Positions 34,816 to 45,842 of a DNA stretch of 64,000 bases are shown in pieces. Every line of letters begins with the position of its first letter. Position 1 is the stretch's first letter. Both the position numbers and the translations under genes were made by a program. The notes beneath the pieces were generated by a model. That model had not been told where the DNA came from. It did not search any database and was given only the letters and a program-made list of their open reading frames with translations. The stretch comes from Zelopaecilomyces penicillatus (lineage: Eukaryota; Ascomycota; Sordariomycetes; Hypocreales; Pseudodiploosporaceae): NCBI GenBank assembly GCA_005765155.1, contig VCCP01000006.1, forward strand, positions 632,501 to 696,500, read 5' to 3'.

Positions 34816-36732
34816 TCAACTAAGCGAGATGGTAGTAAAAGAAAATTGATTTCCTTGGCGCATTCATATGATTTGTTTTCTATGGTTTGCCAATTGTGAT
34901 TCTCATGCCGTGATAAAAAAAAAAACGAACAACGACGGGATGATGATTTTTTTTTATGGTGAGATTGATATGATTTTACTACTGATTATTACACCCAACA
35001 CCGAAGACAGGTGTTTAGGGGGAAGATAACTTTTGGTGGTGGGGGGAAAGATGGGGCTGAGACCCAACGCAACGGATGGGTAGCCCACCGACTTTGAGAC
35101 AAAGGTAACGAATGCCGAGTGCATGAAAGACTTGACAAAAATAGACACAAGATGCAGCCAACAGCATCATTTGTTCTTTCAAAATACGAAACCCAAAAAA
35201 TTACCTCATCACCGGAAGCGGCTTGAAGAGGGCCGCCAAATGGCAAGTATCTGGACGCAGCCAACCAAGTGTTTAGTTTGTCCTTTGAAGCGTCATGAAG
35301 GATTTTTCTAGTGATTAAAATGATGAACAACCCAGAGGCAGGGCAATGCACGGAATTAATTAACTTTAGCTGAGCACTAAAATGATCCGTAGATCTACAA
35401 GATGAGGAGAGCGGGAGCAAGGCTCCGTCGCAAACAAGCCTCTGACCACAGTGGATGGATGACCTGCAGGATGTTCCGGGATGTCATGGACTGGGTAATA
35501 CAACCTTTTGCTGCAGGTGTGTCCGTCCGTCCTCCCAAGTACCGCAGAGAAGCAGCCGATACCCATTTAATACGAACAACTGCCAAACAATGCCGCGAAG
35601 CTAGAGAACACACGGCAGGCTGGGCGTGGGCCAGGGAGATGTGACGAGAGGATAATTACCCCTTTCCTTTTTTTTCTTGGTCCCTCCCCTTTCCCGCATG
35701 TAGTGTTCGAGTATTATCTACGTTTTCGTACATCTTTACCGCAAAAATGAAATAACGAAATAATAATGGTAGTAGCAAAAAAGGCGGATCTCAGATGAGC
35801 TGACAGTGAGGAAAGGTTTGTGCCATCAAGCAACGCGGGAGGCGGCGGCTTCGTCCTCCGTACCTGGCCAAACCATACGGATAGCAAGCCCAGCAAAGCC
35901 TCTCCCCCATGCTAAAAATGGCATACAAAAAGTGTGAGCCGTGAGCCTGCGCCCCGCTGGTGTTGGTTGGGTTCTTTGCGGCTGACGGAAGATCCCTGCC
36001 CTGAGATTTTTGATGAGGGTCTGAGACTGGGTTTTGACTGGACCAGGAGTCCAGGACTAGCCCGGGCTGATTGGCGCAGCGACGGGATCTCCAACATCCT
36101 CCCTTGCGCTGCAAAGTGCCTGGGAACGGAACTGTGTTGTGCTGGCACACACCCAAAGACACCTTTGCTGGTGGCGGGGGAACGTCATGAATGAAGAGAT
36201 GCGGTTTAGCTTAGTAGCACGGAGCGACACGCGCAGGGCGGCCAACCACCAACTGCCAACTGCCAACCCCCTCCCCTAAGAACCAAGAAATAACAGGGAC
36301 GAGAGCCAAAGGGCCCAAAGAACCCAAAGGAACCAACAAGACCGTGTCCTCCTCCTCCTTGTACATCCTGCCCGCTCCATGCTAAATCTTTCTCCCCTGA
36401 TCCATCCCTTCGACAACGCTTCCTTGTTCTCTTCTCCATTAAGCAGTTGATCGATTGCAACTTTCAACAGTCTCAAAGCTACAATTGGCAGCTCGCACTG
36501 GTTTCACACTTCTCCAGATCTGACGACATCTCAATTACATACCTACCTGGCTTCCATCATCGTCGCTGCGCATCGCTCACTCGCCCAGCCCTACACGCCT
36601 TTGTTCCTACGGATACGGGAGAAGAAGACGACACAAAATAAAACAAAATAAAAAAACAAAACAAACATAAAAAACCCACTGTCCGAGAATATATACCTAC
36701 GAAAGAATCATAATAATAAAAGGAGCTTAACA
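34816..36732. other. Intergenic region (1.9 kb) and A-rich leader
   Basis: No gene recognised on either strand. Short A and T homopolymers occur near 34915-34955 in the REI1 3' flank. From about 36340 the plus strand becomes C/T-rich, and 36636-36680 is strongly A-rich (AAAATAAAACAAAATAAAA-like), probably the 5' leader of the membrane-protein gene starting at 36733. Confidence 0.45.
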
Positions 36733-37722
36733 ATGGCTCGCGGACGCCTGCGGGCCATCGCACCACTGGTTCTGCTGTTTCTCGCTCCGGTCCTGGCCAT
36801 TGAAAGTGACTTTAACTTTTACCCCATCAAGGCTCAGTCCTGTCTTTACAAGGCGGCCAAACCAGCAAAATGCGGCGGTGCAAATGTCAAGGTCGAGCAG
36901 CTCAACGAGTGCCTGTGCGGCAATACGGGCAACTTTATCCTCAATACCGCCCAGTGTCTTGGGGAGGAGGATCCGGGTGATGTCCAGAACGTGTATCGCA
37001 TCATGTCCTCGGCGTGTGCGGACTCAGATACGCCCATGGATGTGAGCCAGAGCCAATTCTATGCCGCGGCAAAGGGCGAACTCGTATCTACGACAAGCAG
37101 CTTGACGACAGCGTCTGCGACGGAGAGCGCTACAGTATCGGTTACACCTACGTCCGCACCTACGTCCACACCATCCGACACGGCTCCCAGCGGGGACGAA
37201 GACGGTGGCCTTTCCACTCCTGCAGTGATTGGAATTGCAGTGGGCGGGTCGATAGTTGGAATCGCGTTTGTCGGCGGGCTAGCAGCCTATCTTATTCGCA
37301 GAAGGAGGAAAGGTGGCGAAGAGTCGCACCCCATGCTCCCACGATTCAGCCACGACCCGAGATTCAGCACGGCCACGACATTCCCACCCACCGAGCCTTC
37401 ACCAGCCTTTAATAGTCAGTTCGACAGAGAGTCCAAGTTACCAGCGTGGGCAGCAGGTCTTGTTTCCTCGCATCAGAGCCCGGAACCTACATACCAAACT
37501 CCCACGAGCGGATGGGACGACTTGGCCGCTAGCCACGGTGGATACAAGGGTGCCTACGCATCTCCAGACACCAGCAACAACAACATGGGTGGCGCCCGGC
37601 CACAGCCTACGGCACATACGTCCAGTCATATCTTTGAGATGGACGGGACTGGCTTGGCAGGCCCGCTGGAGATGCAAGGCTCATCGCCACGGGATAGTCG
37701 TGAGAGGAGAGGCAGCTCATAG
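36733..37722 (+). CDS. Secreted-type single-pass membrane protein with six-cysteine ectodomain
   Basis: A single exon of 329 residues. An N-terminal signal peptide (basic MARGR, hydrophobic LVLLFLAPVLA, cleavage near residue 22) is followed by a compact domain with six cysteines (SCLYKAAKPAKCGG, NECLCG, AQCLG, SACAD). A Ser/Thr/Pro stalk likely O-glycosylated (about 115-155) precedes one membrane helix (about 164-188, AVIGIAVGGSIVGIAF...) with a basic stop-transfer RRRRKGG. The cytoplasmic tail is about 140 residues, Pro/Ser-rich. This layout is like fungal cell-wall sensors and CFEM-type membrane proteins, but the canonical eight-cysteine CFEM pattern is not met, so I do not assign a family. 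A role in surface sensing or wall attachment is inference only. The ATG follows CTTAACA after an A-rich leader. Confidence 0.85.
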   Translation: MARGRLRAIAPLVLLFLAPVLAIESDFNFYPIKAQSCLYKAAKPAKCGGANVKVEQLNECLCGNTGNFILNTAQCLGEEDPGDVQNVYRIMSSACADSDTPMDVSQSQFYAAAKGELVSTTSSLTTASATESATVSVTPTSAPTSTPSDTAPSGDEDGGLSTPAVIGIAVGGSIVGIAFVGGLAAYLIRRRRKGGEESHPMLPRFSHDPRFSTATTFPPTEPSPAFNSQFDRESKLPAWAAGLVSSHQSPEPTYQTPTSGWDDLAASHGGYKGAYASPDTSNNNMGGARPQPTAHTSSHIFEMDGTGLAGPLEMQGSSPRDSRERRGSS

Positions 37723-38725
37723 AGGTTCAAATACCAATCCACAAGAAAGGTGGAGCCATAATGCGATCAAGCGAGCGCTGTTTTTTTTTTTGTTTTTCTT
37801 TTCTTTGTTATATTCTTAATTCCATCATGTTGTTACCTTTTTTATTCTGCTCGCATCTTTTCCAACGGGAGTTGCGCAATTCTCAATGGGGTATATTTGG
37901 TTACAATAGGCGAATGCCTGGATAGGCGTTTTTAACGGCGTTTGTAGGTTTGAAGATGACTGGAGACGGGGACAGCCAAAGTATTGGTTGTTGGATGAAG
38001 CTCAAAATTAGGACATGATCGAATAGACGAGACCTAGCACTACACGATGTACATACCCAAATATCTGCAATAATATGATAATTATTTATTACGAATTCCC
38101 CTTCTCAATTATGTGGTGCTGAGAGAGCCAAAACCTGCGACCAGGCTGCTGATACTTTATGTTTTGAATAACAAAGTGGTTCGGTAAACAAAACAAGGGT
38201 GGATCAGCACATGGAAACAGTGGGTAATGAAGAATCTCGTAATGAAGGGCTGGTAAGGAAACTATACGCGTATACGCTGAAGCCAGGGAATTGAAGGGTT
38301 ACAGTTCTGGAAGAGAGTCTGAACGAAGACTTTCAAAGGTGTTGTTAACTGTAGGTTAATGTTCAACATTCGATCTTGCTATGCATGTAATTTTGATTGA
38401 TATGTCATTCATGCCCGATTCATATATGTGAGAGACAAACTCAACTAAATGTAAAAGCGAAGGCTGGCTAGGATCTGAGGGGTTTCCCCGTTGACGTGCC
38501 TCGGCTCGATCAAGTAAGCCTAGCAGCCATGTGGGGGCGCATGTTTCTCATCGCCTCTCCTCTGGGCCCCCCCACAGGTGATAACGTTATTCGATCTCGC
38601 TGATGCAGTCATGTATCCGATAAAAATATCAGACCTTTCATCTTAGAGCACCCAGAAAACTACTTCCTTTTTTTACTTCTTATCCTTCACTTGTGCAGAT
38701 CACATTACATCACACCATAGTAGCT
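37723..38725. other. Intergenic region
   Basis: About 1 kb between two plus-strand genes. It is AT-rich after 38000 and holds the 3' flank of the membrane-protein gene and the promoter of the AYR1-like gene. No coding frame or structured RNA is recognised. Confidence 0.5.
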
Positions 38726-39968
38726 ATGGCTTCTGGAAGAAAGACATTTGTTCTCATCACAGGGTATGTGTGCCAAGTCCACCTCCCCCTTCCCCTCCGC
38801 GTTTATGCTTCCCAGTGCGGAGAGACAAAAAGGAAAATATCCCCGCATCAACAACATAATTATGTATTGGCTTATACGCTAATCTCGTCCGTCTGTTGAT
38901 AACTTGATAGCTGCTCACCTGGTGGTATTGGACATGCCTTGTGCCTGGAGTTTCACAAAAGAGGTATTACTTGGATTATTATAACCAGACATTTAGTCAG
39001 CGTCTGAGAAAAGGTCAATAACTAATTCGAGGAATCCGTTCTATAGGTTGCCATGTCATCGCGACGGCTCGCAACCCGAGCGTTCTCAAGGAAATGGCAG
39101 ACATGGGCATGAGCGCTGTCCAGCTTGATGTCACTGATGCTGAGAGCATTGCTGCTTGCAAAGCCGAGGTCGCCAAGATCACAGACGGACAGCTAGATAT
39201 TCTTGTCAATAATGCGTAAGAGACTGCCGCTGCCCCGTTCCCATATCCTCTAAACCCTCATCTCGAGATACTTCTCTTGATGTACTAGTGAGTGCGCTTG
39301 CAAAGCTATCAGAACTGACATCACCTCAATAAAGCGGACGAACACACACAATTCCTGCTTTGGATATGGAAATCGAGGATGTTCGGCAGACTTACGAAGC
39401 CAATGTCTTTGGCCCCATGCTCATGTGCCAGGCTTTCGCCAGCTTGCTCATCCCAGCGCGCGGGCTTATCCTAAACATCTCTTCCATCTCCTCCGTCATC
39501 CCCTACCTCTTCGGCGCCATCTACTCATCCACCAAGGGCGCCATCAACACCTACTCCCGAGCTCTCCGCCTCGAGCTCAAGCCCTTTGGCGTCCGCGTCA
39601 TGGTGGCCATGACGGGCACCGTCCGCTCCAACATTGCCAGCCACGCCCATCGTTCCCTGCCGAGCAATTCGCTGTACATGCCCGTCCAGGACGTCTTCCA
39701 GACGCGGCTCACTTTCAGCCAGAACAACGCAACGGTGCCGACGGAGACCTACGCCGCAGGGTTGGTCTCGGCCGCGCTCAAGGGCGAAGGTTTGCTGGGA
39801 GGACTGGTGGGAGGCACACCGGATTGGTACTGGGCCGGTGGCTTTTCGCTGTTTGCTTGGTGCTCGATGTGGATGCCCAAATGGCTCGGGGAGTGGGTGA
39901 TTAGCTATTTCTTTCGCATTGGGGCCATGACCCAGCAGATAACTGCTGCCAGAGCAAAGCAGGAGTGA
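38726..39968 (+). CDS. AYR1: AYR1-like short-chain dehydrogenase (1-acyl-DHAP reductase)
   Basis: Four exons: 38726-38763, 38911-38963, 39047-39215 and 39335-39968, with three GT-AG introns clustered in the first 600 bases, giving 297 residues, the size of yeast Ayr1. Classical SDR motifs are the NADP-binding TGCSPGGIG (residues 12-20, rebuilt across intron 1), ATARNPS for NADP preference, LDVTD, LVNNAG (rebuilt across intron 3), NISSISS and YSSTK with the catalytic Tyr and Lys. The C-terminal third contains Trp-rich hydrophobic segments (WYWAGGFSLFAWCSMWMPKW), consistent with lipid-droplet or ER membrane association as in Ayr1. Yeast Ayr1 reduces 1-acyl-dihydroxyacetone phosphate in phosphatidic-acid synthesis and has triacylglycerol lipase activity. 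The exact substrate here is inferred from the family. Confidence 0.88.
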
Positions 39969-41169
39969 GCTTATTACTGCTGCGGCTTCTCTTTACGTCT
40001 ATCATACAGACGAGAACTATGTACATGATGTTATTATATTTTGGTGTATAAGCATATAATAAGATGTAGCAAGCTCAGTGAAAATGAAAAGGTGTGAGTA
40101 TGTTGTAAGTTTGTCTGATCACAATGTGCTAACAGCGTATCTTACCCTACATTGACACTATTGGTTGAAGAGGCTGTTCCAAGTACAACTACTGTTCTCA
40201 AGCACACGACTTGAGAGGAACACTGTACATATTATGTGATCAATTGCTCGATTATCTATTGAGTCAGTCCGCGGAGCTACAGAGCGTCGAAACTTGAAAG
40301 GATAAACTACTGTGTTTGGTTAATCTAGCGAGTCTGCCTGCTGTATACCAAAAAAGCTCTGCAGTGAGAACTAATAGGGATATTTTCACTAATGTCTCTA
40401 TCCATCATCATCACATATTACGATTACGTTAGCAATAAAGTGAACCACTCCTTCATACGTCACAGAACCCAATATTGAAACCATTCTCTCAATCAACAAT
40501 CGCGAGGCTTCATTTCTTACAGGTACTGTCTGTCAGGCACCCTGCTGTAAATGTCGGGTTGGGTGCTGTAACCCGCGGCGCAGTGGAGCATTTGCAGAGC
40601 GCTAAAAGCTGCCAAGCCACAGCAGCACTCCGCATCTACAGGGCTTGAGAGCGGTAGCCGCTGCTCTACAACCTATAAACAAGAGCCAGACCGCCAAAAA
40701 GGGCTACAAAGAGCCAACATCAGCCACATCCACCGTTTAGGCTGCGCTACACTGCCCGCACCATCACCTCTTGCCTGTCTGCCTGCGATCCCGCCTTGCA
40801 CACAGTCACGCCGCTGACCATGAAGCCATCGCTCCGACCCTGGCTTCTTGCCGCAGGTTCATACTGGTGGTACCTGGACTAGTAATCGACTTGGAATCGG
40901 TCGGCGACTCCCATTTCGGGCGGCGTGACTCAAGAATGAATCAAGCAAGCCCAAGTGCAGCCGCAACCGGCATCGTGGAGGCTGTGACTTCACGAACCCA
41001 TCCATCGCACAGCTTATTTCTTTTCAGCAGCGCCCGACAGTTCAGTAAATGGCGGCTGGGCTATATAATCCTCTGTCAAGTCGGCATATTGTTCTCTTGA
41101 AAACCCCATAATCTATCTTCACATCACATCGTTCGACATCAAACCTTAGCTGGCTCTTCACTTAACGCC
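39969..41169. other. Intergenic region upstream of the vWA-RBR gene
   Basis: 1.2 kb without a recognised gene. The first 600 bases are AT-rich 3' flank of the AYR1-like gene. From about 40530 the DNA is GC-richer, and the last 80 bases are a typical CA/CT-rich leader ending in CGCCATGG at the next start. Open frames such as 40771-41100 show no motif. Confidence 0.5.
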
Positions 41170-44100
41170 ATGGCCGACTCCCAGACTGAGGCCAGTGGGC
41201 CCTCTGACCTGTTGGTTATTATGGATGCCACCGGATCAATGAGTATCTTTGTCGAAGCTCTTAACAAATCATTGCAGGAAATCATCAGTATATCTGCACT
41301 GACTGGATGTTTCGAAAGAATCGGCGTGCTGGCATATCGCGACTACTGTGGAGGAAAGTTGACGGAATGGTCTGGATGGTGCTCGCCTTCTGGCAAGGTT
41401 CAGGACCCATCCATCGTCTCACAAGAAGAGGTCTTGCGCATGGCAAAAGGCATAATACCCGACTACGGCGGAGACTGGCCAGAAGCCACCAAAACCGCTT
41501 TGGCCCATGCCTACAGCGAGATGAGGGTCGAGGCCACTACCTTAATTCTCCTCTATACGGACGCCCCTCCTCATTCGAAGAACATGGGCGGCTCAAACTA
41601 TAACAAAGAGAAGAGTGCGCTGTCAGAAAACACAAAATATGGGGAGTCGGATAGCCTGTTTGTGGATTGGACAACAGCTGCAAAGACACTCCGCACAAGT
41701 CAGAAGAAGGCGGTTGTCTTCAGTATGGTGCAGAAGCTTGGACCCGACACCTTCTCGCCTTACCTGTATCTCTCTACAATGACAGGGGGAAATTTATTTC
41801 AAATTGAGAGGATGGAATCAGCAGGCATCTCCCAATTAACAGTTGGCTTGTTGCTCACTTGGATGCGACTCGGCAAAACCGTCACGGATGGCAAGGCAAA
41901 CCTGGGCTACATTACACGATACAAGTCCGAGGAAGGCATCGACGTTTCAAAAAGAGAGGATGACAATACTTTGTTGTCACAGTTCTTCTACAGTTCTAAA
42001 AGTGCATTTGTATCAACACCTACACCTGTCTCGTTGACCATGAATATCAGATCAGACCGCATTACGCTCGAAGTGTTGCCATCTCTGGTTAACGCACGGG
42101 GTCCTAAGATGGGAAGCTTTGCCGAGAGGTATAAGACTGATGACAGTTACAAGAAGCTCGCGTCAGATCAGCTGCTCCGAATCATTGACTCAAACGTATC
42201 AGCCATCTCCCTTAACCCCATATTCGGAAGCCTATGGCGAACTGTCTGTAGTGACAGGTCTAATGAAGCACGGGAAAGTCTCATCCAAGCTTTCAGCCTG
42301 CGAGTCGATAAGATCTCAGACGCCAGCGAAAAGACGCGGATGAAGGCTTGGCTCGCCGAGTCTTACAACTTTGCTGATGAAATTAATAAGATAATTAAAT
42401 CAGTCGTCCCTGCTGATCGGTTTCCTCTATTCTTCTTGGACCCAACTGAAGATTTCACATCCATTGGTCACGATGGTGATGACGAAGAATCTGAAAAGCG
42501 TCCTCTGAATGAATTCACTCGGGGCGAACTGCTGGACATTGGACGATCATGCGAGCGCAAGATTCTACAACGGCTTGGAATGGTGTTGACACGTTTATCA
42601 TTTGTTAAGAAGAAGGAGGACCTTCCACATCACATTCGAAAAATCGGTGCTAAGTCTGAGGTGGCATTGATTCCTCTTGCACTTGTTAAGCCGGAATATG
42701 GTTGCAAATTTTGGAGCATCCTGCTGCATGCCGTCCTCCCAGGAACCAAATTAGCAGCACGACCCGCCGCTTTACTAGCCGCTTTATCATTGCGCATGGG
42801 AATCGTTCCTCTCAGAGATGCCGCGGACCAAGAACTTGTGTCATTCTGTTCAAAATGGAACAACCTTGACACTCCAGAAACTTGGAACATCGGTTGCCTC
42901 AATTTGCTTCTCGATGCTGACAACGACTACGAGCAAAGGATTTCTTGTGGCATGACTACTCGGCAGGACCCCGATGCTCGCATCTTGAAAGAACACGACA
43001 GAGCCCTTTTCAAATCTCTAGTGGATTATAAAATGCTTGAGATGAACCTTGAAACCACGTTGCAGGCCGAAATAACCTGGACACCAGACAAGACCAAGGT
43101 CAGCTTGGGTCCCTTTGTGATCTGCAAGCAGTGTAAGTTTCCTAGATCCGTCACTATCATGTCATCCAACGGAGTCTGTGGCATGTGCTACATAGAAGGT
43201 AGTACTTGCAAGTGCATGGCATGTGCAAAGTTAGAGGACCATGAGGAACGCCTCAAGAAAAATGTCGGCGCAGATCAAGATGAGAAGTCATTGGCATATT
43301 GGGTAGAATGCGGCCAGAAATCATGTCGAGCTCAATATGTCGTTTACAATCCAGATGCTCTGCGAGTACGGGCCAAGTGTTTTTACTGCCGCCATAAAGA
43401 TGCCAGAACTCCTGCTTTGGATGTTGGCGTGGCCCCCCTAGTCCAATGCAGCCGTTGTTTGAGTCGCATCATCTGGCCTGAGGAGTATCGTCCAAAAGAT
43501 CTTCAGTTGGAAACTTACGAATGCCCCGCTTGTCTTGCTGGCTCAGCCACCGTCGTCTCTGAAGACACATCGGCCAGAAAGCTGAGTGAGGAGAATGGCT
43601 GGGACTGGCTGCTTCGAAATGATCAAAAAGCCATTGCAAAGCCATTTAATGGCAGATCGGTGTTTCACACTGCCACTCATTGTGACCTTGCCAATCTTGC
43701 AAAGCAGACTGAAGTTCTCCCTGAGTTTGATTCGCAGCTCACCATTCGCGGCAAGCCTATACAAGACATGTCTACAGTGAAAACCGCACTTAATGACTGG
43801 GTAAAATCTCGAAGGACAGAGTCTGGCACCTGCAGCCTGTGCTTTTCGAACGCCCGCAAATCCGACATCCGTCCAGCTTGTGGCCGTTCAGGTTGTCATC
43901 AACTCATATGCAATGGTTGTAGAAAGGATTGGTATGGCCTTAATGGTTCTGGCCGTATTATCAACGTCGCAGCTCTTAGCTGCCCCTTCTGTCGTCGTCA
44001 GCCTGCTCCAAAAGCTGTCAACAGCTTTGGACTTGCGCACGTTGGAAATCTTCGGTCAGCAGTAGAAGAGAGTGGCTCTTGGATCTACGCTTGGTGCGAG

Positions 44101-44409
44101 AAGTGCGGCTTCGCAAAGCAATACGTTGAGAGAGTATGCACCGCCGGCGCTCCACCAGAACTGAAGAACTGGCGATGTGAACCATGCGTACCAGTGGAGG
44201 CTACCATCTCGATACCTCTATGTCCTGGCTGTGGGGTAGCTACTAAGAAAACAGCTGGTTGCGATCATATTACATGTCCATGTGGAACACATTGGTGTTA
44301 TGCTTGTGGGGAAGCTGTAGCACCTAAGGAGATATATACCCACATTGTCAGTGAACACGGTGGGTTGGAGATTGACTACACGGATGATGAGGACTCAGAT
44401 GAGGAATGA
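41170..44409 (+). CDS. von Willebrand A domain fused to C-terminal RBR-type E3 ligase region
   Basis: A single intronless exon of 1079 residues. Residues 12-230 form a vWA domain with the MIDAS motif DATGSMS (D19, S23, S25), GDWPEATKTALAHA and LLYTDAPPH (D131). A long helical middle part follows. From about residue 652 there is a string of Cys-pair zinc-binding sites: CKQCKFPRS, CGMC, CKCMAC, CGQKSC, CFYC, CSRC, CPAC. The C-terminus reads as a RING-between-RING unit: RING1-like CSLCF (888) to CPFC (938-941), an in-between region with WCEKCG (976) and CEPC, and RING2 CPGCGVATKKTAGCDHITCPCGTHWCYACG. C1031 of RING2 is at the position of the catalytic Cys of parkin/HHARI-type enzymes. It ends in an acidic tail. 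It is probably a ubiquitin ligase whose vWA domain recruits partners in a metal-dependent way; target and pathway are unknown. Lack of introns contrasts with most long neighbours. Confidence 0.88.
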   Translation: MADSQTEASGPSDLLVIMDATGSMSIFVEALNKSLQEIISISALTGCFERIGVLAYRDYCGGKLTEWSGWCSPSGKVQDPSIVSQEEVLRMAKGIIPDYGGDWPEATKTALAHAYSEMRVEATTLILLYTDAPPHSKNMGGSNYNKEKSALSENTKYGESDSLFVDWTTAAKTLRTSQKKAVVFSMVQKLGPDTFSPYLYLSTMTGGNLFQIERMESAGISQLTVGLLLTWMRLGKTVTDGKANLGYITRYKSEEGIDVSKREDDNTLLSQFFYSSKSAFVSTPTPVSLTMNIRSDRITLEVLPSLVNARGPKMGSFAERYKTDDSYKKLASDQLLRIIDSNVSAISLNPIFGSLWRTVCSDRSNEARESLIQAFSLRVDKISDASEKTRMKAWLAESYNFADEINKIIKSVVPADRFPLFFLDPTEDFTSIGHDGDDEESEKRPLNEFTRGELLDIGRSCERKILQRLGMVLTRLSFVKKKEDLPHHIRKIGAKSEVALIPLALVKPEYGCKFWSILLHAVLPGTKLAARPAALLAALSLRMGIVPLRDAADQELVSFCSKWNNLDTPETWNIGCLNLLLDADNDYEQRISCGMTTRQDPDARILKEHDRALFKSLVDYKMLEMNLETTLQAEITWTPDKTKVSLGPFVICKQCKFPRSVTIMSSNGVCGMCYIEGSTCKCMACAKLEDHEERLKKNVGADQDEKSLAYWVECGQKSCRAQYVVYNPDALRVRAKCFYCRHKDARTPALDVGVAPLVQCSRCLSRIIWPEEYRPKDLQLETYECPACLAGSATVVSEDTSARKLSEENGWDWLLRNDQKAIAKPFNGRSVFHTATHCDLANLAKQTEVLPEFDSQLTIRGKPIQDMSTVKTALNDWVKSRRTESGTCSLCFSNARKSDIRPACGRSGCHQLICNGCRKDWYGLNGSGRIINVAALSCPFCRRQPAPKAVNSFGLAHVGNLRSAVEESGSWIYAWCEKCGFAKQYVERVCTAGAPPELKNWRCEPCVPVEATISIPLCPGCGVATKKTAGCDHITCPCGTHWCYACGEAVAPKEIYTHIVSEHGGLEIDYTDDEDSDEE

Positions 44410-44914
44410 ATGAAGTAATCAACATGTGGATAATTGGTGTCTAATTCAAGGGTTTCAGTGGCTTTCTCTCTCATAAGTTAGATGCATTTTAGTTCGTTAG
44501 TCACACAATTGATAACAAAAAAGGTTCATTCAATTGCTCTCTCGCCAGCAAATGTTCTATTCCCTAAATCTTTTTGCATCGCTGAGGGTTCTTACTAACT
44601 TTTCATAATCACTCAGTCTTCTAATCATTGTGTGCTGAACCGCTGGTTTTGCCAAGATTTGGTCAAAGTAACTCATTGCTTCATTGTACTATATCCATTC
44701 ATATGATGGAACTGCATTTGAACAAGACCATGTGCGTGTTGTATTGCCTTTTAAATAAGAACTAGGTGGCAGAGGCAAATATTATTCAAATAGTCAAGCC
44801 ATTTACATGATCTTTTTAACTACAATAATACCTTCTTTTTGTTAAAAGAAAAATCCAATGTCCTGCCCGACGCGTACAGATTATCATTGCGCTCAGGCCA
44901 ACAAACTGATGTTC
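44410..44914. other. Convergent intergenic region
   Basis: About 500 AT-rich bases between the 3' ends of the vWA-RBR gene (plus) and the DUF7702-like gene (minus). It holds terminators and 3' UTRs by position. No gene is seen. Confidence 0.55.
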
Positions 44915-45842
44915 TCATAGTTGTGGACGTTCAAGATCCAAATGTTTCTTGTTCTGAGAAATATCTCGTGTCAACAGCCTACTGATGATGAAGATGATGC
45001 TGGCGATCAACTCTGGCAAGAAAGAGAGAGCGATTCGTACGCATAGACTGCCTGTGGTAGGATTGAGTGTTGCGTCTTGAGAAACGAGGGCAACGACTTT
45101 GTAGATGATGGAGATTCCAACAAAAACGAGGGCAAATAAAACGGACCAGAGAAGCTATTGCGGTATTAGTTGTGTATAAAAGGGGGTTTGAATTAGACTG
45201 ATTGGTTTGTGGATTGGTGGGGGGAACATACGATGGAAGCTCTGGGGTGTACGAGCTTGGACTTGTATTGCCTTGCGAGGGCGAGGGTGAAGATTGACCA
45301 AGCGACGAGAGCGCCCCATGCGGCTGTGAGGATTGCGATGCCGGATTTGACGAGAGTAAATGAGTTGGGGTGTGGTGTTGTGCTTTGCATGCCAGAAATA
45401 CCAGCGGCTAGGAGAGCGACGCCAGCTAAGGCGGTCATGTGGAATGCTATCAGGAGAATGACTTCGGTTTTTCTGCTTGCCGCTGGCAGACAGTACGTTT
45501 TCCTATTAGAAAAAAAAAAGAAATATTAGAAAATTGTCCCGGACCCAATCCCTTTTGCAAATTGTGTAAAATATGATGGAGTTGTGAGAGAAAAAGTACA
45601 TACGCTTCATGTAGGATCCCCGACGTTGCGAGAAGGAGTGGTGATAAACCGATATTGCCAACAACACTGGCGGAGCTGCTCTTTTTTATTTCCAAAACAC
45701 CCCCAACTATGCGAATAGTGCAGAAAATGAAGAGGTAGAACCATCCCAGAAAGCCTGGGCGGCCATGTTTGACGAGGATGTACAGGACAGGAATGCTGAA
45801 CAGTATATATATGGCTAGCTCGGCGGTGGAGATGGAGCTCAT
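44915..45842 (-). CDS. Seven-helix fungal membrane protein, DUF7702-like
   Basis: Three exons on the minus strand: 45842-45604, 45502-45232 and 45154-44915, with GT-AG introns of 101 and 77 bases, giving 249 residues. Hydrophobicity shows about seven membrane helices, for example LAIYILFSIPVLYILV, GWFYLFIFCTIRIVGGVLEI, IGLSPLLLATSGILHEA, VILLIAFHMTALAGVALLAAG, IAILTAAWGALVAWSIFTLAL, LLWSVLFALVFVGISIIY and IALSFLPELIASIIFIISRLL. Short conserved features such as KHGRPG-W, RIVGG and LPEL match the large family of small fungal integral membrane proteins annotated as DUF7702. The molecular role of that family is unknown. The start codon overlaps the stop codon of an upstream small reading frame as ATGA. 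Confidence 0.82.

Noticed and set aside
38693..38899. 68-codon frame at the start of the AYR1-like gene
   Set aside because: It is exon 1 read through into intron 1; the real protein continues after the splice.
7916..44409. A protein-turnover gene cluster (BLM10, HECT, vWA-RBR)
   Set aside because: Genes are separated by unrelated ones, differ in strand and are single-copy housekeeping types; proximity is not evidence of a system.
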